From JABAAE01 sp905480545 (lineage in GTDB: Bacteria > Planctomycetota > Planctomycetia > Pirellulales > Pirellulaceae): a stretch of DNA of 64,000 nucleotides. The first letter of the stretch is position 1. Every line of letters starts with the position of its first letter. The notes beneath the pieces are model-generated. The model ran no database searches and had not been told where the DNA came from. It was given only the letters and a program-made list of their open reading frames with translations. Made by a program: the position numbers and the translations under genes. The DNA lies in contig CALSOR010000016.1 of NCBI GenBank assembly GCA_943788025.1, forward strand, positions 1 through 64,000, written 5' to 3'. Positions 37,094 to 46,439 of this stretch are shown here, in pieces.

Positions 37094-37729
37094 ATGAATA
37101 AAAATCCTTTGAATGACTCTCACCAGGAACCATGGATAGCATGGGTTGATGACGCCGATGCGGATGGCGAAGTTGGCGATATCTATAACAAATGGAAAGC
37201 GGCCAATCCAGCACGCGAATTTTTTCCTGAAATCTTAAAATGCTTTTCGGGTAACGCTAGTGTTCTACGGGGCGTCCTGGATTTCACATATCCGCTGCAA
37301 TTTAATGATGGGCAATTGACTCGAAAGCAGAAGGAGTTGATCGCGACGTATGTTTCTGCGTTAAACAAGTGCAAATACTGAACAGGCTCTCATGCGTACT
37401 TCTTGCAGTTGCAAGGTGAGGAAAGTGGGATTGTTCGCGCTGCAATGGAGAAAGATTTGGATTCCGTGAAGTTGGACGATTCGATTCTCGTTCTTTTGAA
37501 ATTTGTGAGGCTTCTTACGCTAGAGTCGCATAAGAATTCCCCAGACGAGATTCAAAAACTTCGCGACGCCGGTTGGGTTGACGCTCAAATCGCAGAAGCG
37601 GTCTTGGTTGTCGGAATGTTTTCGATGTTTAACCGAGTCGCTGATGCCTTCGGGCTTCCGGACCCTGGCTATTTCGAAAAAGAAAAAACGGGAAATGCGA
37701 TCGTGCCGGCGACCCGGTCAAGCGAATAA
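37094..37729 (+). CDS. AhpD-like peroxidase-related selenoprotein (Sec96)
   Basis: Carboxymuconolactone decarboxylase/AhpD-fold protein of the peroxidase-related group, 211 residues with a UGA read-through. LTRKQKELIATYVSALNKC leads into the active site C93-K-Y-UGA-T-G-S-H100, matching the C-x2-C-x3-H site of AhpD with the second Cys replaced by UGA at 37379-37381. The same frame continues (FLQLQGEESGIVRAAMEKDL, later WVDAQIAEAVLVVGMFSMFN) to TAA at 37729. AhpD-like CxxU selenoproteins are known in bacteria, which makes selenocysteine the best reading. A candidate SECIS follows. ATG 37094 was chosen over 37061. A role in peroxide or thiol redox defence is inferred. A stop codon arising exactly at the resolving Cys would be a coincidence otherwise. 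Confidence 0.85.
37379..37381 (+). other. In-frame UGA, selenocysteine codon at AhpD active site
   Basis: TGC-AAA-TAC-TGA reads Cys-Lys-Tyr-UGA, with Thr-Gly-Ser-His after it. The codon replaces the C-terminal Cys of the CxxC redox motif. The frame is shared on both sides, and the downstream part has clear family sequence with no lesion. This is the strongest recoding evidence in the window. Confidence 0.85.
37402..37415 (+). promoter_or_regulatory. Candidate bacterial SECIS hairpin
   Basis: cttgc (37402-37406) pairs perfectly with gcaag (37411-37415) around the loop agtt, extended by a T-G pair at 37401/37416 and possibly by ctca/tgag at 37389-37392 and 37417-37420. The loop contains GU and begins 26 bases after the UGA (25 bases between). 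The loop matches the agtt start of the hairpin after the other in-frame UGA at 6534. Drawn by eye; not folded computationally. Confidence 0.55.
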
Positions 37730-37765
37730 GAAAGCGTCGGGGATTTTTTCAAACTCGCAAACCCT

Positions 37766-38860
37766 CTATTGAAACGGTAGTTGTTCCCGAATCGCGGTAT
37801 GAAATTTTTCGGCTGAAGTTAAATTGGCAACGTCGTTAATCCGGCTTTGTTTCTTCAATTCTTCAAATGGCATTCGGTTATCGATTTGGCCTCTTTCGTA
37901 CAACAATCTATCGAGAGCACCATTTAGAAAGAACCTCACATCCAATTCGACTTTTTCACGACGACTTTTTAAAATGGCAGTCGTGCAGTTGTTCGTCACG
38001 GCGTTGTACCATTGTGGCGAATCATGGAGGCGGTTTGTGGACTCCGCAAATTCATGAAACAACTTGCGAACTGATTCAGCGTCAATCTTCAAACGGTAGA
38101 GGTAACAGTCTTGATTTTCAGTGAATTTCGTTCGAAGTAGGATGGCGTCGCGTTCATCACTTACGACATACATCAGTTCGTATTGTCGATATAAGCCCCC
38201 GAAAATGCTGTAATTTTGACCTTTTCGGTACCGAGCTTCAACGGAGAAACAAAGGTGTTGTTCCTCGCCAAAGTTGAAAATTACCATTGGATGACTCATC
38301 CACGTTGAGCCCCAAAACAGGATTAACAAATCTGCTTTTTTTAAATCGGATATTCGGTATTTTCTCGTTTCGTAATTAACGTCGTAATCGGTTAGTGAAC
38401 GATATTCGGTATTCCGAACGTTTTGAACGACGACGTTATCGTCAGAAACCTGAACACGGCAGGGTTTTGAAAAATTGGGTTCCCAATTCCGATCGTTGCT
38501 CGGTCGTTGTGAAAGCCACCACGCCAGAAAAAGAAGGAATGCGACGGTGATTGCCAAAACCGAAAGGTAAACCGGTTTCAGTAAAGTCACCGACGTTATC
38601 ACCGACGTGACCCATAGCGTTATGCCCAACCAGCCCCATTTTGACCCTTGGGCGACATCGTAGAAAAGTGCACCACACAGCCAAATTGAAATGACGAGGA
38701 GGTAGATTGAGAGGGTTACCGAAATCAATACCGACACGTTTATTCTCAACTCATTGGGAAAAGACTTTCCCATTAGCCCAAAAACAAATTCTTTATCTAA
38801 ACTTTGGCCAATGGGTTTAACCTTCAACTTTGTCCAGCGAAAACCCACGAGCCCTGACAC
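37766..38860 (-). CDS. DUF4105 membrane protein
   Basis: Three hydrophobic segments occupy about residues 40-120. A DUF4105 domain follows (FSVEARYRKGQNYSIFGGLY, ELMYVVSDERDAILLRTKF, YNAVTNNCTTAIL with a conserved Cys). DUF4105 resembles the periplasmic Lnb N-terminal domain and may be a Cys-dependent hydrolase; no activity is assigned here. The first Met overlaps the MFS stop by 44 bases; the internal ATG at 38773 (MGKSFPNEL) is an equally good start. It probably shares a transcript with the transporter. Confidence 0.8.
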   Translation of the reverse strand: MSGLVGFRWTKLKVKPIGQSLDKEFVFGLMGKSFPNELRINVSVLISVTLSIYLLVISIWLCGALFYDVAQGSKWGWLGITLWVTSVITSVTLLKPVYLSVLAITVAFLLFLAWWLSQRPSNDRNWEPNFSKPCRVQVSDDNVVVQNVRNTEYRSLTDYDVNYETRKYRISDLKKADLLILFWGSTWMSHPMVIFNFGEEQHLCFSVEARYRKGQNYSIFGGLYRQYELMYVVSDERDAILLRTKFTENQDCYLYRLKIDAESVRKLFHEFAESTNRLHDSPQWYNAVTNNCTTAILKSRREKVELDVRFFLNGALDRLLYERGQIDNRMPFEELKKQSRINDVANLTSAEKFHTAIREQLPFQ

Positions 38861-40196
38861 GCCAAACGAAAAAGATTACGCCCACAACCGTTAGCACAGC
38901 ACAAACAATAAACATTTTATCGGGGTGCTGAGAACCATCCGAAGAGTTAAAGCTCGGCCTGATGATTTGGTAAAGGAGAGCAGACAGAAAAATAAAAGTG
39001 AAAGACAGCCCGTTTGCGGTGCCCAGGTAGCGGCCAAGTTCATGATCGGGTGTCAAGCGTTGTAGTAATGCTTGAAGAGGAACAATGTAGAAACCTGCGC
39101 TAATCCCCATTCCCAATAGAAACAGCGAAGTCGGGCTCAATAGCACGCGCAGGTAAGCTGGTAGGTCCGGTAGTTGCGCCGGTACCACGCCAAGCAAAAG
39201 GAAAAAGAAGGCCATCGTAAAACCGCCGATTGGAACCAGTCGAGGGCGAATTGCATCGCCAGAAATAAATCCGGCAACGATGCAGCCAACACCGATCGCT
39301 ACGCCCACAACACCCAATAGGACGCTGGCTTCGCCTTGGTCAATTTTCAAGATTTCCGCATATTCCGGCAGAATCGAAAGTGCGAGACCGGCTAATAGGT
39401 AGAAAAATGACCAGGCAAACATCACCGTAAACAGCGGCTTCCCGGTGATCTCTTTCAATGAACTGTAATAGGTGCCAACGGGATTCATCTCGTATCGAAC
39501 CGTTTTGTCACCTGGCGTCAGTTTGGGTAAGAATAATGCGGCTACTAATCCCGCCACGGAAACCAGAATCAAAACCAAACCTGGCAACCACAGAATGGGG
39601 TTCGCCCCGGCTTCCACGGCCTCAGGATTGGGGCTGTAGTAGGTTGCTACTTGCCCAGCCGCGAGAGTTCCAATGATGACTGCGATATTCGTCATCATGT
39701 TTATCATTCCGTTTGCCCGACTTAGGTCTCGTGTCGCTACGATTTCAGGAATGATTCCGTATTTCGCCGGACCGTAATAGGCGCTTTGGCAGGTCAGAGC
39801 TAGAAGCGCCGCCAAGGAGATCCAAAGGTCCTGCATCCAGAAACCAATTGCGGCCACAATTACAATTGGGATTTCAATTATTTTTACCCAGAGGATAACG
39901 TTGCTCTTGCTGTTTCGGTCCGAAAATGTGCCGGCGTATCCCGATAGCAAGATAAATGGAAGGGTGAATAAGTAGTTGACGTAGCTCTGCGCTTCCGCGC
40001 CTTCCCCCAGAATTCCCTCCCAGGTTCCGTATAAGATCGTAAAGATCAGTACGACTTTTAGGATGTTGTCGTTGGCAGCGCCGAAAAATTGTGTCCATAC
40101 CAAAGACCAAAAGCCAAAACGCGATGTCTTTTGTACGTCCGTGTGTTTTTCCGAATTTGCGTCTCCGGCGGTTTGGGAACCAATGGGCTGATTCAT
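38817..40196 (-). CDS. MFS transporter, LplT-like
   Basis: About 12 membrane segments in 459 residues. FWSLVWTQFFGAANDNILKV near the N-terminus and SAYYGPAKYGIIPEIV resemble LplT-type lysophospholipid flippases and the transporter half of acyltransferase fusions. LplT moves lysophospholipids across the inner membrane for re-acylation. No acyltransferase half is fused; the nearest acyltransferase-like genes are 5-7 kb away. Substrate inferred from resemblance only. Confidence 0.82.
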   Translation of the reverse strand: MNQPIGSQTAGDANSEKHTDVQKTSRFGFWSLVWTQFFGAANDNILKVVLIFTILYGTWEGILGEGAEAQSYVNYLFTLPFILLSGYAGTFSDRNSKSNVILWVKIIEIPIVIVAAIGFWMQDLWISLAALLALTCQSAYYGPAKYGIIPEIVATRDLSRANGMINMMTNIAVIIGTLAAGQVATYYSPNPEAVEAGANPILWLPGLVLILVSVAGLVAALFLPKLTPGDKTVRYEMNPVGTYYSSLKEITGKPLFTVMFAWSFFYLLAGLALSILPEYAEILKIDQGEASVLLGVVGVAIGVGCIVAGFISGDAIRPRLVPIGGFTMAFFFLLLGVVPAQLPDLPAYLRVLLSPTSLFLLGMGISAGFYIVPLQALLQRLTPDHELGRYLGTANGLSFTFIFLSALLYQIIRPSFNSSDGSQHPDKMFIVCAVLTVVGVIFFVWRVRARGFSLDKVEG

Positions 40197-40630
40197 CTAA
40201 TTTTGGCTCATACTGAATAAATGAGTAATAAAACAAGTCTTCGACATGATGTGCACTGTCATAACAGCGTTCAGGCAAAGTTAAAACTTATAGCTCAATT
40301 CGTCGTGGGGAAGTCCGTCTCCATTGAAGTATCTCAATGTCAAATTGGGACTCTGTCGCTCAACAGTGGAATAAAGCCCTGTTTTCACTCAGCTTTTTCT
40401 CAATTCGGCAATTCATCAAAAAAAACAGGAATTCGACTTAAAAAAATTGCCACCATCGTTTCTTACGCCTGCCTGCAATCGGTCCGATCCTGTCGACAGG
40501 TCTGCATGCTGTCATTCCTGCTGAGCCTTTGCTTGACAACGCCCCGGTTCACTGCCCAATGACAAAAAATGCTTGGATCACTCATGCAATCCAAGCCTGA
40601 ATCATTGCAGAATTGATTTTCCGAACGAAC
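40197..40630. other. Intergenic region upstream of the MFS gene
   Basis: About 430 bases between two minus-strand genes. A 113-codon plus-strand open frame (40221-40562) has no recognisable domain and unlikely composition. The promoter for the MFS/DUF4105 pair should lie at its right of the MFS start. I see no RNA gene or strong repeat. Confidence 0.5.
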
Positions 40631-43600
40631 TTACTCGCCTGGACCCTCAATTGTCATCGCCATAACGACCGGTGTGGTGGCGTCATTGCCCTTAATCAAT
40701 TCCAGCTTCTCAACATTTTTCTTCGATTTAGGTGTTAGTGAAAGATATCGGATTTGACCACCTTTTAGCAGGTCAGCAAACTCCGAACCGGGCACATCTT
40801 CTCGCCGAATGTAATCTGCAAATTCAACGCCGTTCTTCAATTCTAGATCTTCTTTGGAACCGTCGGCAAAATGAATTCGGACAATCAGGGAGACGGATTT
40901 GTTTCGACCGAACGGGTACCCCCAGCCGCTTACGCCACCCAGCATATGAATCGTTTTAACGGGGCCATTGCACGGGATCGATACCCGTCGAGGTAGACTT
41001 CGAGAAATCTCACTGTTGGGACCATGTAGGACAATGGCGTTGTTTACCTTGCCACCCTGTGGGTCGACGGCATTGAATGGAACGCCGTTGAAAACGTTGA
41101 CACCCCACTTCTTGAAAATCAATCGCTCTTGCGGAGCGTTACGATTGACAAACATCCCTCGATCACTTGGTAACGAAGCGGCCTTGGCGATATCGAGCGG
41201 CAGAAACTTTCCGCGAGCGGTAAGAAACTCGAGTAAGTCAGTCATCTGCTGTTTGTCGATTTGTTTTTCAAATCCCTCTGGCATCAATGATTTTTTCGAG
41301 GCGACCATTTTCTCAACGTCTTCCCGAAGCAGTACATTCTTCTTTCCCTCTGCATCGTAAATCTCAACCGTTGTTTTTGATTCTGACGCGAGTAATCCAG
41401 AATACATTAATCCATCAATTGTCATGAATTTGTAGATTCTATAATTCCCTTCAACATCGCGGCTCGGGTCGACGATGTGTGTCAGTAATTCGGTCTTCGG
41501 ATGAACTGCCATTCCGGTCAAATCAGGACCAATTTTCTGTCCTTCACCCGAATGCATATGGCAATTTGCACAATGTTTTTTGAAAACAGCCTTGCCGGCA
41601 GAAACGTTGCCTGAAACCTTTGTGATCGGCAGCAACGATTCAAAGACCTTTTGTCGATCTGGATTGGGTAATGCACCACCCTGATTTACAATTTCCTTCG
41701 AAAGACGCTGGATCTCACGATCTGGATAATTGAATAGGGCTTGAACTTGACTGGTTGCCAATTCAGACGGCAACACTTTTCCGGTTTTGATACCATCCAA
41801 AAGTGCCTTTGTCGACTCAACACGCGCCAGCAAGACCTTGATCGAAGTCTCACGAAGTTTTGGCGTAAAACGGTCCATGGAGCCAACGAGGAGCTTTCCG
41901 AGCTCAGCCGAACGGCTGGATCGGAATGCTTCGATTAGACCCACGGAAAGTGCTGGATCGGTTTGCGGTCCAAGACGATCGAGGATCTCTTTGACAGGAT
42001 CGCGTGACTCCGGTAGCAGTTCGATGGCTTGTTTGGCAGCGGCAAATCGATCAGGAATGGAAACGTTTTCATTATCGAGTTTTTCAAACAAAAATCCTTG
42101 CAGTTCAATCGCGTAGGTTTCTAACTCCTTGCTGCCCAGACTCCGGCCAAATTGCAAGGCTGCTGATCGATCTCCAATCTCAAGTGAATCGGCAATTGAT
42201 GCCAAGTCGTTTTCGATGGATTTTGTCATTTTGATCTTTCCGTCTTTCGGCCAGCCGTTCGACAGCCCGGTCAAGATCGCGCGGAGTGGTTTTGGTCTTG
42301 CGCTTTTGATTGAGGAAAGCAACGACCCAATGGAATCACGTGAATCCGACCTTGCAAAATGCTCTGCCACGATCTGCAACGTCGTCAAGCTTGTTTCGTC
42401 AAGCTCTTTCGAAAGTCCCGCCGCAACCGAGATCAAGTAACGGCCTTGATTTGCAGCGGCAGAAATGGACGCGTCATTCAACCAGCGATCTGACCCAAAG
42501 CCAGCATTCATAACGCCCAAAAGCGTCGCTGCTGCGTCTTTGGATGCCGGTAAGTCTGACAACGCAAGTAATGCTGCCAAACGAACTTGAGGATGGTCGT
42601 CGAATAAAATCTTGGACACCAACAGGGCGGACGTCGCTTCATCAGCATTTGGCAGGACTTGAATTGCGTTTCTTCTAACGCCGGCCGACGGGTGCTGCAG
42701 AGCTTTTATTACGGCAGCAAACACTGGCTTGTTTGACGGTAGTACCAAGCCAAGACCTTTTAATGTCCAAAGTGCGTGAATTGCTCCAACACTCAAACCG
42801 ATTTCGTCAACCGAATGGTCATTGACCAATGCGATAAGACCTCTTTCAACATCTGGTTTGCCTCGTTCAACGAGTAAACGTTGGGCTTGCTTTCTCCACA
42901 GCATTGTCGGGTTCGCCAAAGTCGAAACCAACAGTTCTGGTGAAGCGTTCTCCAGACTAAATGGCTTTCCTGATTTGTTTTTGTAGACGACACGATAAAT
43001 TCGTCCTCGTTTTTTATCGCGAACCGGTGTTTCATACGCGTTGCCCTTACCCGTTTTAAAACCGGCAGGCGTTGGGTTGTGTTGAACGATGTAGTTGTAC
43101 CAATCGATCACCCAAGCGTTTCCGTCAGGACCAATTTCGGTCATGATCGGAGCCGACCATTCATCATCACTTGCGAACAGGTTGAACGGGCTGGTCGATG
43201 AGAAGTCACTTGAATTGGGTTTTAAGACAAATGCTCCGACCAAGTGTCCTGTCGGACCGTTCACAAATGCCGTGCGATTCCAATACTCCTTTGGGTATTG
43301 ACGAGCTGTATAAAGTGCGTGGCCGGCAGCAGCGGTGTAGCCACCATGATGATCCATTTGACGGATGTTTTTGGTCACGGGATCAAACAAATGCGTGTCA
43401 GCAATCGATCCAAGTCGCAGGTTCGTTTTCCAACCGTTGACACGTTCGTAATATCGGTTGGGGATCGGCATGTAAACGCTTGGGTTTCGGTTGGCGGTCG
43501 AGCCGAACACTATTCCTTCCTCTGAAAGTCCAATGCCCCACGTGTTATTGTTGGTCGAGCGAATGAATTCAATCTCAGATCCATCAGGCTTGAAACGAAA

Positions 43601-44990
43601 GAAACCATTGGCAAACGACTGCGTTCGTTTTCCGTTAATGGTTGGCGACGAGTTGTTATAGCCCCTGCATCGCCCAAATCCAGTTATCATGGCCATACTG
43701 AAAGTTGCTGACTCCACCGTGAGTGTCACCAAGCACCCAACCGTCGAAAATCACTTTCTTCTCGTCCGGCAACATCATCGCCGTCGGTATCTTTCAAATA
43801 CAAGGTTTGCGTTCCGTTTTGAACGATGACGCCTCCTTTGTGGAACGTCATCGTTGATGGAATGCTGAGTTTTTCGGCAAAGACGGTAGATTTGTCGGCT
43901 TTCCAGTCCCCATCTGTATCTTCCAAAATGCGGATTCGATCTCGCCCAGCGCCGACGGGTTGTAGCTCATTCGGATAATCATAGGTCTCCGCGATCCAAA
44001 GCCTTCCCTCGCTCGTCCCCAAGTCATGGCGATTGGTTTGCCACCAATATCTGGCTCGGCAGCAAACAGCTTCACCTCAAAATCTTTTGGAACAGAAACG
44101 TGCTTTAATGCTTCGTCTGGTTCCAGCGGCTTTTGCATTTTTGTAAAAGCTTCGCCTTGAACCCCCCATTTTTCACCGGGAGTGTAATTGGGGATTTTTC
44201 CACCGGCATCGATAAACTCGAAGGGCTTAAGATTCTTTGCAATCGGAGTCATTTCCGGAATCGGAAAAGGTAAGTCCGCAAGGTAAGCTGGCACCGTCGA
44301 TGTGTCGTCTTTTGCGGCCCATCGAATACCGCGTTCCAATAAGTTCTGGAATCCAGGATTTCCCCACGTTCGGTTGTCATGTCCCCAGGCTGTATAGAAA
44401 ACACGCCCTTTCCCTTGGGTTCTAACCCAGGTCCAAGGTTCCATTTCTTTTCCCTCAGCCCGCAACTCCAAAACCGTTCGATTGTTCTCATTGTGCAAAT
44501 GATGCACGTAGGTTTCGTCCCAACTTTCGAAGCCACCGAATCCCTTCATGATCGGATGATCAGCCTTGTTTAACTTGGTACGAAAGACGCCAGTGCCGTG
44601 CCTCTGAAACTGAGCTCCCATTAACGCAACCACTTTGGGGGAATTTCGGAAGCAGTAAGTGGCGCAATGGATTGGAACAAACGCCCCGCCCGAATTTACA
44701 TACTCAAGAAGTGCTTTTTCCTGATCCGGTTCAATTCGATCTATGTTGGCGTAAAGTAGAAACGCATCGTACTTTCGCAAGTTGTTCAGATTGATTTCGG
44801 TGACGTCTTCGGTGTAGGTCATCTTTACGCCACGTTTTGCGAGCGCTTGTTCCGCAATTAAGAAGCGGGTTCGTGGTTGATGTCCGGCTCGATCGCCCAT
44901 AAACAATACGTTTAATTCGTCGGCGATAGTCGAACTCAAATTACTGAAAATCAGTCCAGCAAAAAGGGTTGAGATAATTAGACGTTTCAT
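40631..44990 (-). CDS. ThuA-PVC dehydrogenase-HEAT-cytochrome c fusion, frame broken three times
   Basis: From ATG 44990: signal peptide, ThuA-like domain (LNVLFMGDRAGHQPRTRFLI, FVPIHCATYCFRNSP), then a PVC-type glucose/sorbosone-dehydrogenase-like propeller (RIRILEDTDGDWKADK, WGIGLSEEGIVFGSTANRN). HEAT repeats follow (GVRRNAIQVLPNADEA, VRLAALLALSDLPASK), then a cytochrome c (KHCANCHMHSGEG) and a C-terminal NPCBM-like region (IHMLGGVSGWGYPFGRNKS). The frame breaks near 44005-44020, near 43766-43770 and at the C4 run 43663-43666. Repaired, it reads GRLWIAETYDYPNE, then FDGWVLGDTHGGVSNFQYG and IWAMQGYNNSSP. The lesions may be sequencing insertions or real decay. Likely periplasmic carbohydrate oxidation. 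Confidence 0.75.
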
Positions 44991-45073
44991 ATTTAGATTG
45001 ATGTAGTGAGAATGGGGCGTGTTGGATTTCGTGATGCCGAATGTCTGGATCGGAAAAGTGCTGGGGATGAGAA

Positions 45074-46192
45074 TTAGCCCAATGTAAAGTCAGGCAAGCG
45101 GACGATCTCGCCACCCTTTTCCGCGGATTCGTGAGCGCAAATTCCAACGCACGTCCAGTTGGCACTGGTTACGGCGTTTGGAAACGGATCACGGTTTTCT
45201 AGCAGCGAATTTACAAACTCGTTAACTAGATGTGGGTGAGAGCCACCATGTCCACCACCTTGAATGAAACTTAGGTGATCGGCATCATGGATTTCCTGTG
45301 GCAAAGTGAACTTCTGGATTTCTGGCGGAAGCAAATTGGCAAAATCGGGTACTTCGACCTTTTCTGGAATTTCATGCTCCGGTTTTTTTGCCGTGTGGAT
45401 CACATGAGGTTCGTTTTCGACCAACGTCCATTCGAAACTTTTTTTCGTTCCGTAAACGTCAAAACTCTCGCGATATTGACGGGCAACATCATAGAGAAAT
45501 CGCCAAATGTGCGCGACCAAGTCTGAGTCTTTGACTTTGATATGACAGGTTTCAACAGCAAACTTGTTTCCCGATTTTGACGCGATGTCATCGCGAACTC
45601 TTCCGGATCCAAAACAACTGACGTATTCCGCCAGCCCGTTGACCAAGCCGAGGCATGGGCTCACCACATGAGTTGCATAGTGCATCGGGATCATCTTTTC
45701 CCAGTATTCCGGCCAGCCGTCCATGTCCTGCGGATGGGAAGCAGCAAGATGTTGAATGTCGCCGAGCTCACCGGTGTCATACATTTGTTTGATGAAAAGG
45801 TACTCACGGCTGTAAACGACGGTTTCAGCCATCATGTATTTCAGCCCCGTCTCTTTGACTTTTTCAACGATCTGCCGACACTCGTCAATCGTCGTCGCCA
45901 TTGGGACGGTACACATAACATGCTTGCCGGCATCAAGCGCCTTTAGCGACATCCAGGCATGATCGTTAATGGGACTGTTGATGTGAACAAAGTCGACTTC
46001 CGGATCGGCAAGAACCTGGTCGAATTCTGTGTAACGATTTGCGATTCCAAATTGATCGCCGCATTCGTTCACTGCTTTTTCATCGCGACGACAAATTGCT
46101 GAAACAGTTGTGTTCGGATGGCTCTGGTAAATCGGGATAAACTCGGCACCGAATCCAAGTCCAACCATGGCCACATTTACGTTCTTCGTCAT
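45074..46192 (-). CDS. Gfo/Idh/MocA-family oxidoreductase
   Basis: NAD(P)-dependent sugar or inositol-type oxidoreductase. The Rossmann start NVAMVGLGFGAEFIPIYQSH, AICRRDEKAVNECGDQFGI, VDFVHINSPINDHAWM and AGKHVMCTVPMATTIDE are typical, as is the C-terminal His-rich part (GGGHGGSHPHLVNEFV). I start at 46192 because the upstream 42 codons in the open frame have no family sequence. It sits between the ThuA fusion and the XylR-type regulator, which suggests a shared carbohydrate substrate. Confidence 0.92.
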   Translation of the reverse strand: MTKNVNVAMVGLGFGAEFIPIYQSHPNTTVSAICRRDEKAVNECGDQFGIANRYTEFDQVLADPEVDFVHINSPINDHAWMSLKALDAGKHVMCTVPMATTIDECRQIVEKVKETGLKYMMAETVVYSREYLFIKQMYDTGELGDIQHLAASHPQDMDGWPEYWEKMIPMHYATHVVSPCLGLVNGLAEYVSCFGSGRVRDDIASKSGNKFAVETCHIKVKDSDLVAHIWRFLYDVARQYRESFDVYGTKKSFEWTLVENEPHVIHTAKKPEHEIPEKVEVPDFANLLPPEIQKFTLPQEIHDADHLSFIQGGGHGGSHPHLVNEFVNSLLENRDPFPNAVTSANWTCVGICAHESAEKGGEIVRLPDFTLG

Positions 46193-46439
46193 CGCCAATC
46201 TTTCTTTTTCAAATGCAAGCAAAATTTGGTGCCGGCTAGAGCGGGGCTGTCGCAGCCAAACTCCGGACGTGCTGTCAACTATTTTCAATCGTGGTAATTC
46301 TCGCACGTCTAAACTCAAACGTACATGAGATGCTGCGCAAAAGAATTGTGTTTTTTTACTCTGTGCAGGTTAAAATGGAGGGCATTGCTCATTCCGTGTT
46401 GGTGTTAATTGAGTATTTTGTCTTTTTGCGTCTGGCTTC

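Noticed and set aside
40221..40562. 113-codon open frame on the plus strand
   Set aside because: Composition is unlike neighbouring proteins, no recognised motif, and it lies in the upstream region of the MFS gene.
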